From Flavobacteriia bacterium (GTDB lineage Bacteria > Bacteroidota > Bacteroidia > Flavobacteriales_D > Crocinitomicaceae), in assembly GCA_947446925.1 (NCBI GenBank), contig CANFHU010000008.1, positions 52,220 through 116,219 of the forward strand: a stretch of DNA of 64,000 bases, read 5' to 3'. A program made the position numbers and the translations under genes. The notes beneath the pieces are model-generated. The model worked only from the letters and a program-made list of their open reading frames with translations, made no database searches and was not told where the DNA came from. Shown here in pieces: positions 1-9,482 of the stretch (position 1 is the first letter of the stretch; each line of letters starts with the position of its first letter).

Positions 1-68
1 AAAATAAATTTAATTTGTAATTATTTTTTTTAAGCTTCATTTTGCAATCATTAATTTCGCTATGAATT

Positions 69-731
69 TTAATCAAAATTATGAGCGACAAATGATTTAG
101 ACATTAAAAAGAATCTTTCACGCCAAATTTTACTTTTTGGAAATAATTTTTTAAAATCGTTATATGAAGGCAATAATATTTCATCAATGTATTGTCGAGC
201 GAATTCTTTATCCCATTTTTTACCTCTACTTAATATTGTCTTAGTAAGAATGAAAAATTGAATGTTTTTTGGTAGGAGATTTATTATAGGCAACAAATAA
301 TGAGGTTCTATAAAAAAAAATTTATTTGGTACCTGAACATAATAATTACATCCAACTCTTTGAACTTCTTTAGCCATTTTCACTTGATTTTCTCGAGTTG
401 TCAAATGTTCAATTACTGAATTCGAAAAAGTAATATCAAATTCATTATCAGAAAATTCAGAAAGGTCTACTGCATTTCCAATGATTGAAATGATATTTGT
501 GCTCGTAACATTAAATTTTTCTAAATTTAACACAGTAATTTCATAGTCTGGATTGGATGCTAATGTTGAGTTTTTCCAAAAATGTTCGTTTCCTCCTATA
601 TCTAGAATACGAATTGGTTTAGGTAAATTTTTTATTTTCTCCTTAAAAAAAATCATTCGTTTTTGCCGAAACTGATTACCTAAAGATTGATTTGATGTAG
701 AATCACCAAAAAGAAAAGATTTCAAATTCAT
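69..731 (-). CDS. class I SAM-dependent methyltransferase
   Basis: A protein of about 220 residues with the glycine-rich SAM-binding loop ILDIGG near residues 42-47 and a motif typical of this fold, NSVIEHL, near residue 100. The acceptor is unknown. The position at the end of a polysaccharide locus suggests it modifies a sugar or lipid-linked glycan. The frame is open to an ATG at 767, but a TAnnTTTG promoter element (TATCTTTG) lies at 748-755, inside that longer version. The ATG at 731 is therefore the likelier start, giving a very short leader. It is transcribed away from the acyltransferase remnant. Family assignment is firm; substrate is not. Confidence 0.8.
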   Translation of the reverse strand: MNLKSFLFGDSTSNQSLGNQFRQKRMIFFKEKIKNLPKPIRILDIGGNEHFWKNSTLASNPDYEITVLNLEKFNVTSTNIISIIGNAVDLSEFSDNEFDITFSNSVIEHLTTRENQVKMAKEVQRVGCNYYVQVPNKFFFIEPHYLLPIINLLPKNIQFFILTKTILSRGKKWDKEFARQYIDEILLPSYNDFKKLFPKSKIWRERFFLMSKSFVAHNFD

Positions 732-747
732 ATCTATTATTTTAGTG

Positions 748-755
748 CAAAGATA
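748..755 (-). promoter_or_regulatory. -7 promoter element (TAnnTTTG) of the methyltransferase
   Basis: On the minus strand the sequence reads TATCTTTG, a full match to the Bacteroidota -7 consensus. No well-spaced TTG (-33) was found. It places transcription start near 742, about 11 nt before the ATG at 731. Confidence 0.5.
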
Positions 756-901
756 TAATTTATTCAATTTTAAATATTTAATACCAAAGTTAAATTCGTT
801 TTTCTTTTATTTGAAATTATTATATACACAGGTTTTAGTATTTTGAATATTAACTTGTTAGTTTTGAATCAAAAATTTTATTATTAAAAAAAAATTAAAT
901 T

Positions 902-1202
902 TACATAACCGAGAATTTTTCTACAATTCAAGCACTATGGTTTTTTTACAACATTACAGTTGGTGGTTTTGTATTATTAGCTGAAAGGTTTAAAAATCTT
1001 ATACCAATATTATTTACTTCTTTGGGATATTCATCTTATTCTTTATAAGTGTTTCACTCTTTTTAATTCCTTATAAAACAACTCTCTTTTTAAAGTTAGG
1101 TTTTTAAATTAAATGGTTTGTACTATTGCCTCATGTTTATTAAGTTTGATAGATAGTTATTTAATTTATAAGTATTTTGAAAAACCTATTGTTAATTTTT
1201 AA
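902..1202 (+). pseudogene. remnant of acyltransferase 3 family, C-terminal part
   Basis: Translation in one frame from 902 gives a membrane-like stretch ending LGYSSYSL at about 1043 and then hits a stop. The motif G-x-x-SYSL is typical of late transmembrane parts of acyltransferase 3 (OafA/YrhL type) enzymes. A second frame, from the ATG at 1113 to the TAA at 1200, ends YKYFEKPIVNF, which resembles the family's usual FE-KP C-terminus. The two pieces are in different frames with stops between them and no N-terminal half is present, so this is a decayed 3' fragment. An intact family member lies at 37755-38900. The gene probably once acetylated the surface glycan. Recognition rests on motifs only. 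Confidence 0.6.
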
Positions 1203-1342
1203 GAATTAAATTGATTTGGTAAACACACAACTCTTAATTATTTCATTTTTATAGTTAGAGTCACCTTGTAGTTTTCTAAAAAGATTTAAATTTTGTTTTC
1301 AGGTTCAAATTTAGAACATATAATTAGATATCATCTTTTTAG
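1203..1342. other. AT-rich intergenic stretch, no gene seen
   Basis: Between the acyltransferase remnant and the promoter of the next gene, no frame of useful length, repeat or RNA-like structure was seen. It may be further decayed DNA of the locus edge. Confidence 0.4.
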
Positions 1343-1350
1343 TATATTTG
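1343..1350 (+). promoter_or_regulatory. -7 promoter element (TAnnTTTG)
   Basis: TATATTTG matches the -7 consensus and overlaps an upstream in-frame ATG at 1348. It therefore favours the downstream ATG at 1384 as the true start of the methyltransferase. No clear -33 TTG was seen. Confidence 0.45.
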
Positions 1351-1383
1351 CTAAACATTTCAATAATATTTATTTTCATTAAA

Positions 1384-2283
1384 ATGATCAAAAAAGTAAT
1401 AAAAAAAATTGTTCCTACACGTGTAATTCTATTTTTACAAAGTTTCCAATACAAACCATTAAATATTTTTCCATCAGGTCATTTTTACTCTCCTGTAGTT
1501 TCCAAAAATGAATTTTTAGAGTTTGAACAACAAATTTCGAATGAAAAACAAAATAACAGCATATTAGGTGTTAATTTGAATTCAGATTTTCAAAAAGAAT
1601 TGTTGAAAGAATTTGATAAATTTTATAATGAATTACCTTTTGAATTTAATTCAAATAGTAAAACGAGGTATTATTTTAATAATACTTCTTATGGCTATAC
1701 AGATAGTATTATACTTTATTCATTTATCCGTTATTTTAATCCAAAAAGAATAACAGAAATTGGTTCGGGTTATACATCTGCTTTAATGTTAGATACTAAA
1801 GAAATATTCAATTTAAACACTGAATTAACTTTTATTGAGCCTTATCCAAAATTGCTATATAGCTTACTTAATGAAAATGATAAAAAGGATTGTAAAGTTA
1901 TTAATTCTAAAGTTCAGAATGTTCCGTTAGAAGAATTTAAACTTTTGGAAAAAAATGATATTCTTTTTATCGATAGTAGTCATGTTTCTAAAACTGTAAG
2001 TGATGTCAATTTTGAAATTTTTAACATTTTACCTGTATTAAAATCTGGTGTTATAATTCATATTCATGATGTATTTTACCCATTTGAGTATCCAAAAGAA
2101 TGGATATTACAGGGGCGTAATTGGAATGAAGATTATTTATTGAGAGCTTTTTTAATGTATAATAATGATTTTGAAATATTATTCTTTTCAGATTACATGA
2201 AATTACATTTTGCTTCTATCTTTGAAAATATGCCTCTTACAAAAAATGATAATGGTGCAAATTTATGGTTGAGAAAGAAATGA
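1384..2283 (+). CDS. class I SAM-dependent methyltransferase of a polysaccharide locus
   Basis: About 299 residues from the ATG at 1384; an earlier ATG at 1348 sits inside the promoter element. The SAM-binding loop EIGSGYTSA is near residues 125-133. It is followed by FIEPYP and by ILFIDSSHVSKTVSD, which resembles the acidic metal or substrate motif of the Methyltransf_24-like group. A later IHIHDVFYP stretch is usual in family members found in glycan clusters. The acceptor is unknown. The gene converges on the minus-strand glycosyltransferase, with only 5 nt between the two stop codons. It is the only intact plus-strand gene in the first 24 kb. Confidence 0.75.
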   Translation: MIKKVIKKIVPTRVILFLQSFQYKPLNIFPSGHFYSPVVSKNEFLEFEQQISNEKQNNSILGVNLNSDFQKELLKEFDKFYNELPFEFNSNSKTRYYFNNTSYGYTDSIILYSFIRYFNPKRITEIGSGYTSALMLDTKEIFNLNTELTFIEPYPKLLYSLLNENDKKDCKVINSKVQNVPLEEFKLLEKNDILFIDSSHVSKTVSDVNFEIFNILPVLKSGVIIHIHDVFYPFEYPKEWILQGRNWNEDYLLRAFLMYNNDFEILFFSDYMKLHFASIFENMPLTKNDNGANLWLRKK

Positions 2284-2288
2284 TATTA

Positions 2289-3110
2289 TTAATTATATCG
2301 TCTTTTTTTTCTTATTAATATTCTATATAAGTCAATCAAATTATTTATATTCTTTGTATTAAATAATTTTAAAGATAGGTTTATTATTTTTGCTTTAAAA
2401 AATTGTTTAGCAAATTGATGTTTTAAATTGTATTTTTTCATAATAAAATGCCACTCAATTATCATTTTTTCTCTATTTGAAATAGTTGAACTAGTTCCAC
2501 CAAATTGAAATTTAGCTATTTTTGCATAGAAAAAATGTGGTTTTTGTTGCATTCCTACTCTAAGTATCATTTCAAAATCTCCAGCTATTTTATAATTTGT
2601 ATCAAATAATCCAAATTCTTCAAATGATTTTTTTCGTTGAAAAGTTGCTTGATGCGGAAACATGCACAATTTAGAGATTTTACTCATGTATTCATCCCAT
2701 GGTATACCAGCTGCTCCAATCACTTGATTATTTTCTCCAATTATATCTATTTGACCATATGCAATTTTAATTTTTTGAGATAATTGCTCTAGTTCTTTAG
2801 CTGAATTTTCAAGTACGTTATCATTGTAAAATACATCTCCAGCTCCCATGAAAATTATCCATTCACCTTGTGCAATTGGTAATACTTTGTTCCAAGCATC
2901 ATAAATTCCATTATCGTTTTGTATTATATGTTTAATTGGAAAATGGTTATTATTTATAAATTGAATAGGATTATCTTCTGAATTACAATCCGCTATTATT
3001 AATTCAAAATTTTTATATGTTTGTTTTGAATAATTTTCAATACTAGTTTTAAGATCTTCACCTACATTTCGTATCGCTAAAATAATTGTAAAAAATGTAT
3101 TATTATCCAA
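2289..3110 (-). CDS. glycosyltransferase family 2
   Basis: A GT-A fold enzyme of 273 residues. The N-terminus has the usual start of a GT2 nucleotide-binding domain. DCNSED near residues 41-46 and the NDNGIYDAWN segment near 65-74 are typical of WcaA-like enzymes. GAGDVF near 89-94 takes the place of the DxD metal-binding motif. It should transfer one sugar from a nucleotide donor to a lipid-linked glycan on the cytoplasmic face. Donor and linkage cannot be read from the sequence. It is the last gene of the long minus-strand polysaccharide run, 10 nt after the DUF115-like gene. Confidence 0.85.
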   Translation of the reverse strand: MDNNTFFTIILAIRNVGEDLKTSIENYSKQTYKNFELIIADCNSEDNPIQFINNNHFPIKHIIQNDNGIYDAWNKVLPIAQGEWIIFMGAGDVFYNDNVLENSAKELEQLSQKIKIAYGQIDIIGENNQVIGAAGIPWDEYMSKISKLCMFPHQATFQRKKSFEEFGLFDTNYKIAGDFEMILRVGMQQKPHFFYAKIAKFQFGGTSSTISNREKMIIEWHFIMKKYNLKHQFAKQFFKAKIINLSLKLFNTKNINNLIDLYRILIRKKRRYN

Positions 3111-3120
3111 AATATAAGAA

Positions 3121-3894
3121 TTAGTTATTTTTATGTAGAAAATCGTTTATTGACATTCTTTCAAATATTTCGAGTTTACCACCTTCGGTACAATTATAAA
3201 TTTTTTTACCTTTCAATTCAAACATTTTTTTTGCAAGTGAGTATGCTTGTTCACTACCTTCCAAATCTGCAAGTTGCCATTGTATCCCATTACTAAAATA
3301 TCGAGGGTCAAAATGATTACTATCTGGACCTTTTGAAATTTGAAGTTCATTAGGGGTACCAGTTTGGTTAAAATTATGATCTGCACCTACAATTGCTATT
3401 CGATTGAATCCCATATGATATGCAATTTGTAAAGCTGTGTATGTAACTGTCCATCCTTCATAAATAATTAATCCTGGATTTAACGAAAAATCTAAATTAT
3501 AACCTGAGAAACTATTTAAAAGTGAAATGTTTATTTTATTATTTAATTCTTTTGAATTTATATCTGCAATATATAATGGGATTTCTGTATTGTTATAAAA
3601 ATCTACATTTTGTTCAATAACATATTTGTTTATTGCAACAATCATATTTGGTCGAAAGTCAGTTCTTTCAAATAAAAGATTTATTTTGTTTAATCCAATT
3701 ACAAAAGTATTTTCTAATTGATCAAAATTAACTTTATTAAGACTTGGTCCATTGCATAAAATTATTGCATCTTTTCCTTTATAACTATCTTTAAGGCTGT
3801 TAAAATTTGAAATTGTTTTTTGTCCATTTTCTGAATTTTTCCATTTAAATTTTGATAAATTTCGTCTAATATTTTTCTTTAATGTTGTTAACAT
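3121..3894 (-). CDS. DUF115 / MptE-like protein
   Basis: 257 residues. The segment AIILCNGPSLNKV near residues 43-55 and IAIVGADHNFN near 166-175 are marks of the DUF115 (6-hydroxymethylpterin pyrophosphokinase MptE-like) fold. Members in bacterial glycan loci are thought to work on glycan or protein glycosylation, not on pterins. The N-terminus is basic with no signal peptide, so it is probably cytoplasmic. It lies between a GT4 and a GT2 gene in the same run, which points to glycan assembly or modification. Its exact reaction is unknown. Confidence 0.65.
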   Translation of the reverse strand: MLTTLKKNIRRNLSKFKWKNSENGQKTISNFNSLKDSYKGKDAIILCNGPSLNKVNFDQLENTFVIGLNKINLLFERTDFRPNMIVAINKYVIEQNVDFYNNTEIPLYIADINSKELNNKINISLLNSFSGYNLDFSLNPGLIIYEGWTVTYTALQIAYHMGFNRIAIVGADHNFNQTGTPNELQISKGPDSNHFDPRYFSNGIQWQLADLEGSEQAYSLAKKMFELKGKKIYNCTEGGKLEIFERMSINDFLHKNN

Positions 3895-3914
3895 ATTTTT
3901 ATAATTTGTTAAAA

Positions 3915-5039
3915 TTAATTGTTGTTAAGAAGATTCGTATAAAATTCTTTTGTGGTTTTACCAATATTTATCCAATCAAATTTAGAGCTAATAAGAGCAT
4001 TTGCATTTTCTGTTACGCTTGATAATTTATTTTTTTCTATAATGTCTATAATTTTTTTTGCTAAATCAATTTCGTTTTCCGACTGAAATAAAAATCCATT
4101 TTCATTATCAATTATTATTTCTTTAAAAGGATCTAAATCTGAACAAATTACTGGTTTCCCATAACTCATAGATAATAATAATACACCACTTTGATATATC
4201 TTAGTATAAGGTAATACAATTAAATCAGCTGAATTAAAATAATTTGAAACTTCTGAATCAGGTATATAACTAAAATTAGTTTTAACTATTTCACTAATAT
4301 TTAATTTTGAAATCAATTCAGTATATACATTTAAATCACTTTTCCAGGCCTTTCCTGCAATAACAAGTTCAATTTTTTGGTCTGCATCTTTTAAAATTTT
4401 CATTGCTTCTAATAACGTTTTAAGACCTTTTACTTTTTTTATCTGACCAAAAAATAAAAGTTTCAATTTATCGTCGTTTTTTAGTGATTTAAATTTTGTT
4501 TTATCTAAGAATGGTAAATAATTACCATGTGGAATAATTTTAATTGATGATTTTAATTTTTGTTTTTTGTTAAGAGAATTTAAAGAACTTTGATTATGTA
4601 CTATTATACCATCCAAAAAATTGATACATTTTTTTTCGACCAGTTTATTAGCTTTTTTATCAAATGCATTTATATCATGTAGAGTACCTATCACGATTAA
4701 TCCATGAAATTTGGCTAGTTTGATAATAAATAAATCAATTAATCTAAGTTTAAAAAAATGTAAATGTAAAATTTTTATATCTCTTTTTTTTAGGTCTTTT
4801 ATAGCAAAATAATGTCCAAATAAATATTTTAAAACTTTAATTATAAAGTTACTTTTCCACATATTATTGAAGAAAAGTTTAGTTGTAACATTTTGGTAAT
4901 TTCGAATTTTAGTCTCGTTCGATGTATATAAAACTACATTAACGTTGTTTTCACTAAGACCTAAAGCTAATCCATAGTCATAATAATCCATTCCTCCGTG
5001 ACCTCCAACTGGTTCGATTATACCTACTGAAAATTTCAT
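3915..5039 (-). CDS. glycosyltransferase family 4
   Basis: 374 residues with a two-domain GT-B layout. The N-terminal acceptor domain opens with a PVGGHGGMDYY segment. The C-terminal donor domain has LLFFGQIKKVKGLKTLLEA near residues 194-212 and SGVLLLSMSYGKPVI near 283-298. Here the second acidic residue of the classical E-x7-E donor motif is not evident, since SYGKP takes its place. It should be a retaining transferase using a nucleotide-sugar donor. It sits 8 nt from the polymerase gene in a co-directional run, so it probably adds one residue of the repeat unit. Confidence 0.85.
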   Translation of the reverse strand: MKFSVGIIEPVGGHGGMDYYDYGLALGLSENNVNVVLYTSNETKIRNYQNVTTKLFFNNMWKSNFIIKVLKYLFGHYFAIKDLKKRDIKILHLHFFKLRLIDLFIIKLAKFHGLIVIGTLHDINAFDKKANKLVEKKCINFLDGIIVHNQSSLNSLNKKQKLKSSIKIIPHGNYLPFLDKTKFKSLKNDDKLKLLFFGQIKKVKGLKTLLEAMKILKDADQKIELVIAGKAWKSDLNVYTELISKLNISEIVKTNFSYIPDSEVSNYFNSADLIVLPYTKIYQSGVLLLSMSYGKPVICSDLDPFKEIIIDNENGFLFQSENEIDLAKKIIDIIEKNKLSSVTENANALISSKFDWINIGKTTKEFYTNLLNNN

Positions 5040-5047
5040 ATAATAAA

Positions 5048-6379
5048 TTAGGATTTAATTCCTTCGGTTTGGAATAATTGATGATTTGTACTCATTTTTT
5101 TATTCAAATAAATTATTATTACAAAAGTAAATATAAACATCCAAAATGTTGCATTATGATAGTTTAATGACTCTGTCCCACCAACGAAAGCAAAATAAAA
5201 AATAAAATTTTGAAGAACAAGAAGATTTCTATTTTTAGTTGTAATATACATTTTTCTTATTGTTCTTGAAGCTACTATAATTAAAGTATAATAAACAAAT
5301 AAACCAATATAACCTATATCTAGAATTAATTGAAGTAATATATTGTGAGTACTCACATATTCAGAATTTGAAAAAATTGAAAAGTCTTTTGCCCATAGAC
5401 TTGATACTTTGGAGCCTACCTGTCCAAATTCTCCAAAACCTATAAGATGATTCATTTTAAATGATATCAATTCATTCAAACTCAAAGCCCATAATATATT
5501 TCTGTTATTTCCGGTTGCTAAATCTTCACTATTTCGAGACAAAAAATCAAGGTATTGACTGTTAGTGACTAAAAAACTGGTCAAGACAAGTAGTATTGGT
5601 AAAAAACTAATAAATGATATAAATAAACCAGTTATTTTTAAATGATTAAGGTCTTTAAGAAATCGATTACATATTACAATAAATATTATTGCAAGTAATG
5701 ATGATCTCATATCTAAGATCAATAGACCAAAAATTGATAATATAAAGAAAATTAAAGAATATTTTTTAAATTTTTTAATTTTAGTTGTAGAATAAAATGT
5801 AACGCTAATAATCGCTGATGCGCCCAAAAATGAACCATAATTATTTACACCAGAGGTTAACGGTAGTGGTAATCTTTGTATTTCTAATCCAAATAAAGAA
5901 CGTAACATTTCTGAAAAACCAATTTGCGGATAATTTTTTTTATAGTCAAATATATCAATAGAAAGAAGTTCAAAAATATAATTCGATACTATAAAAGTTA
6001 TTGGAATAGTTATAAAAAAAAAAAATAATTTTTCATCATCAACATTCTTTTTATCATCTTGCTTAACTAATTCAAAAATAACAGATAGAGTTGCAAAAAT
6101 CATGATAATTATAATTATTATTTTGTAATAAGAATAAGTTACACTCGATGAATCTATATTTGATCTTAAATAAGAAATAAATAATAATATCAAAAATATA
6201 ATAAATAATTTGGATAGAATTGTCTGTTTTTGAAATGAGTATAATTCAATTTTTTTCCAGTTTGTAAACGATATTAAAATTAACCCAAATAAGACAGTTA
6301 TATTAATTATATTGGTATATTCTGATACTTTGTAATCTGAGAATAATATCGTAATTAGTAATATATATAAATATTTCAA
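5048..6379 (-). CDS. wzy: O-antigen/polysaccharide polymerase-like membrane protein
   Basis: 443 residues, strongly hydrophobic, with roughly ten or more membrane helices. A large polar loop near residues 270-320 contains LIGFGEFGQVG and precedes an STHN-like segment. That pattern fits the Wzy_C/O-antigen ligase superfamily, where a periplasmic loop carries the catalytic residues. Next to the Wzx flippase and glycosyltransferases it is best read as the Wzy polymerase joining repeat units in the periplasm. An O-antigen ligase role cannot be excluded, as the families are alike at this level. Confidence 0.7.
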   Translation of the reverse strand: MKYLYILLITILFSDYKVSEYTNIINITVLFGLILISFTNWKKIELYSFQKQTILSKLFIIFLILLFISYLRSNIDSSSVTYSYYKIIIIIIMIFATLSVIFELVKQDDKKNVDDEKLFFFFITIPITFIVSNYIFELLSIDIFDYKKNYPQIGFSEMLRSLFGLEIQRLPLPLTSGVNNYGSFLGASAIISVTFYSTTKIKKFKKYSLIFFILSIFGLLILDMRSSLLAIIFIVICNRFLKDLNHLKITGLFISFISFLPILLVLTSFLVTNSQYLDFLSRNSEDLATGNNRNILWALSLNELISFKMNHLIGFGEFGQVGSKVSSLWAKDFSIFSNSEYVSTHNILLQLILDIGYIGLFVYYTLIIVASRTIRKMYITTKNRNLLVLQNFIFYFAFVGGTESLNYHNATFWMFIFTFVIIIYLNKKMSTNHQLFQTEGIKS

Positions 6380-6406
6380 ATTCTGTAATTTTTTGGTTGA
6401 TTTATT

Positions 6407-7834
6407 TTATAAATTAAATATTAATAAAATGTATAATAATAAAACTAATAGGGGTACAAAGGTAATTTTCTTTTCAAATTTCATAAATTTTAAATTGAGT
6501 AATTTATAAGATTTTTTTGCTGCATACCAAGAGTAAAAACTTAAATATGCAACAATCATTGAAATAGGAAATGCATAGAAATTAAATGAAGGTATTGTAA
6601 AAATCAATAGAATTAATAATATTATTCCAGTGATAGAATTTGTAATGTGCCAAATTATATTATTTGAAATTGAGTATAATTGCATGTGCATTGCACCGAA
6701 ACGTTCGATAAAAAATGCAAAGATTAGTAATGCCCATAATTTTGCTTCGATAAATTGAATAGAAGATCCAATTACTTCAAGAGCATAAGGTGCTGTAATA
6801 CCTACTAATATTGTTGATATTACAAACGTGAAATGAGATACAATCATACCTTTTTTTGCAGATTTCAAAAGTTTTTCTCGATCATTAGTTATATAAAGTC
6901 TTGACAATTCAGGAACCTTTGTGTAGAATGGTGCCATTGAAAAATTAATTATGATTTGTAAAATTCTATAACAAAATAGGTAGGAAGATACTTGTTTAGC
7001 GTCATCAGATTGTGCAAAATATAAAGCACTGCTATTAATTATTCCATAGGACATTATTATACCAATTGCACTTCTCCATGAGGTTGACCATAAATCTGTA
7101 ATCAAACTTTTATCTACGTAAATTGTAAATTTTGATTTAATTTTATTATATAAATCATCCTTTTTACAGATTAAATAATTTCGTATGACACTTATAACAT
7201 TCCAAGATTGACTTAATAAAATTAAACCAACAAAATTAATTCCAAGTTGAATTCCAATAGCACAAGAAATAATTGAGCATAAAGAAAATATGGTTTCATA
7301 TCTTCTAAATAAGGTTATTTTATTACTTCCTTGAAGAAATATAGCGAAAATATTACCCCAAAATGAGAATGAAATACCAACTATCATGATAATCCAAGAT
7401 GTCCAACCATCCTTTGGATATGTCATTAACGAGATCGGTTTAGCTATAATATATTGACCGAAAATTACTAGGATTAAAAGAATTAAAATAGTTAATATTG
7501 CATAGACTAATTTTATATTTTGCCATATATTGCCTATAAATAATAAATTTGGTTTTCCATTTCCTTTATTATTATTCATGGATGATGCACCACCTAAACC
7601 ATAAGAAATTGCTCTTATGAAAGATGGACCAAAACCCAATTCAAATATGAAATTAAATCCAGCAATTGTTGCAAATAAATACCATAAACTTATTTCGGCA
7701 GGATTAAATTCTTTTAGAATAAATGGAATTAAGACAATTATATTTAAAGATCTAGATGCAATACTAGCCCAAGTATTAAAAGTTGGTGAATGATAAATTT
7801 TTTTAATTAAAGAGATAATACTGGTTGATGTCAT
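6407..7834 (-). CDS. wzx: oligosaccharide flippase
   Basis: 475 residues with about twelve or more membrane segments spread over the whole length. It has features of the polysaccharide transporter branch of the MATE/MOP superfamily, such as an early ASRSLNIIVLIPF helix, a GFGPSFIRAISY segment after the second helix, and a later APFYTKVPELSRLY stretch. It should move the undecaprenyl-linked repeat unit from the cytoplasmic to the periplasmic leaflet. The neighbouring polymerase gene supports a Wzx/Wzy-dependent pathway. No ABC-2 exporter pair is seen in the locus. Confidence 0.85.
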   Translation of the reverse strand: MTSTSIISLIKKIYHSPTFNTWASIASRSLNIIVLIPFILKEFNPAEISLWYLFATIAGFNFIFELGFGPSFIRAISYGLGGASSMNNNKGNGKPNLLFIGNIWQNIKLVYAILTILILLILVIFGQYIIAKPISLMTYPKDGWTSWIIMIVGISFSFWGNIFAIFLQGSNKITLFRRYETIFSLCSIISCAIGIQLGINFVGLILLSQSWNVISVIRNYLICKKDDLYNKIKSKFTIYVDKSLITDLWSTSWRSAIGIIMSYGIINSSALYFAQSDDAKQVSSYLFCYRILQIIINFSMAPFYTKVPELSRLYITNDREKLLKSAKKGMIVSHFTFVISTILVGITAPYALEVIGSSIQFIEAKLWALLIFAFFIERFGAMHMQLYSISNNIIWHITNSITGIILLILLIFTIPSFNFYAFPISMIVAYLSFYSWYAAKKSYKLLNLKFMKFEKKITFVPLLVLLLYILLIFNL

Positions 7835-7899
7835 TTACTTTAACTCGTATTTTAATTTTTTTAAAAATATGTATAAATACTATATTTAATACTTTAGAA

Positions 7900-8721
7900 T
7901 CAGTTATGAATTTTTCTTTTATTTATTTCATTTAAAAAATATTTTTCAAAGTTATCATCTTTATAAGCAACTAAATTACCCCAACCATTCTGTGCTATTT
8001 CACAAGGATATTTTTCAGCTTTATTAAAGTTATGTTCTATTCCATATTTTATTATTGGATGCCATTCACTTACAATAACTTTGTAGTTTTTAGTTTGAAG
8101 ATATTCAATCATATCTTGAACTACATAATTTAATTTTTTTGTTTTATTATCTTCAAATTCACAAAAAATTATTTCCAAGTTTTTTTGATTTAATATGTCT
8201 AACCCTTTTAATACAAACAAATCATATCCTTCTGTATCTATTTTAAGCATTTTGATATTCTTGATTTTATGTTTAAATATCATGTTATCAAGAGTTTCTA
8301 CTTTTACAACTTTAGCAATTTTATGCGTTTCATGAAAATTTAATAAACTTGAAATTCCAGTTGATTCCTGAGATGTATAGAAATTCATTTCACCCACATT
8401 GTCTGAAATTGCACAATCAATTAACGTGTAATTTTTGTTGGTTAAAATTTCAGTAGGTATTATTTTTTTATTGTTGTCATCTGGTTCAAAACCAACTACT
8501 TTCCAATTATTGTTTAAAAATAGTTCACTTGATTCACCATAATGAACTCCTACGTCTAACATCGTACCAACAATTCTTTTTTGTCTGAAATAGTTTGCTA
8601 TTAAGTATAATTCGTCAATTTTGTTTGGAAATTTCACATTGTAGTAGTAATTAATCACAATTCTATCAATAAATTGTTTACCAAAAATCCTAATTAGAAT
8701 TTTTTTGATGTATTTTTTCAT
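7900..8721 (-). CDS. FkbM family methyltransferase
   Basis: 273 residues. The SAM-binding motif MLDVGVHYGESS lies near residues 55-66. It is followed by VVGFEPDD and by MLKIDTEGYDLFVLKGL, the hallmark of FkbM-type O-methyltransferases. These enzymes often methylate sugar hydroxyls in surface glycans, so O-methylation of the repeat unit is the likely role. Gaps of about 65 nt to the flippase and 20 nt to the SDR keep it in the same minus-strand run. Confidence 0.85.
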   Translation of the reverse strand: MKKYIKKILIRIFGKQFIDRIVINYYYNVKFPNKIDELYLIANYFRQKRIVGTMLDVGVHYGESSELFLNNNWKVVGFEPDDNNKKIIPTEILTNKNYTLIDCAISDNVGEMNFYTSQESTGISSLLNFHETHKIAKVVKVETLDNMIFKHKIKNIKMLKIDTEGYDLFVLKGLDILNQKNLEIIFCEFEDNKTKKLNYVVQDMIEYLQTKNYKVIVSEWHPIIKYGIEHNFNKAEKYPCEIAQNGWGNLVAYKDDNFEKYFLNEINKRKIHN

Positions 8722-8741
8722 TTTAAGTTTATTAATTATTT

Positions 8742-9482
8742 TTATAGGTCATGCAAAACGGAACTTATACCACCATCCATTTGAATATTGGCACCATGTA
8801 GAAATGATTTATTTTGTGAAGCTAAGAAAAATACAAGACATGCTATTTCTTCTGGATCACCAATTTTTTTAACCGGGTGTATTTCTCTTAATTTATCGAT
8901 AGCATTTTCCTCATAATTGAATCCTGCTCTAAGCATATCCGTTTCAATTGCCGCAGGACTAATTGCATTTACTCTTACTTTATTTTGTAAATCGACAGCC
9001 ATAGCTTTCGTCATACCAATTAATGCACTTTTAGAAGTTGCATAACTGAGAAAGCGAGGTTTTGTTAATTGTTGATGAATACTTCCAATATTTACTATAC
9101 TTCCATTAACTTGTATGAGTTTATTTAAGAATAGTTGACTTAATAATAATGGCGCTGTTAGATTGACGTTTAAACTCTTTTGCCAATCCGATAGTTTGAG
9201 TTCTTCCAAATGATCTAAAATTTGAACAGCTGCGTTATTAACTAATATATCTAGTGAATTGATAGAGTTTGATAAAACATCTTTCTTTTCTTTTCGATAA
9301 GTTTCATCCGTGCAGAATAAATCTAGGTCAAGTTGAATAAAAGTATCAACTAAATCAGGCTCTTTTGGTTTTTCTATATCTGTACCGATTATATAGAAAT
9401 TATTTTTCTTGAAATAGGAAGCAATACTTTTTCCAATTCCTCCAGATACACCAGTAATTAAAATTGTTTTTTTTAGCTCCAT
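8742..9482 (-). CDS. short-chain dehydrogenase/reductase (SDR)
   Basis: 246 residues with the classical SDR features. TGVSGGIG near residues 10-17 binds the nucleotide, NNAA is near 82-85, the serine lies in NIGSIHQ, and Tyr147/Lys151 form the YATSK catalytic motif. A C-terminal QMDGG is also typical. It should be an NAD(P)-dependent oxidoreductase of a sugar or sugar-acid carbonyl or hydroxyl. Its start overlaps the stop of the D-2-hydroxyacid dehydrogenase gene by one base, which suggests translational coupling. The two redox enzymes beside a cytidylyltransferase suggest they act on one intermediate. Confidence 0.85.
   Translation of the reverse strand: MELKKTILITGVSGGIGKSIASYFKKNNFYIIGTDIEKPKEPDLVDTFIQLDLDLFCTDETYRKEKKDVLSNSINSLDILVNNAAVQILDHLEELKLSDWQKSLNVNLTAPLLLSQLFLNKLIQVNGSIVNIGSIHQQLTKPRFLSYATSKSALIGMTKAMAVDLQNKVRVNAISPAAIETDMLRAGFNYEENAIDKLREIHPVKKIGDPEEIACLVFFLASQNKSFLHGANIQMDGGISSVLHDL

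Noticed and set aside
2277-2310. Terminator between the converging genes at 2283/2289
   Set aside because: Only a 4-5 bp AT stem that runs into coding sequence; too weak to call.
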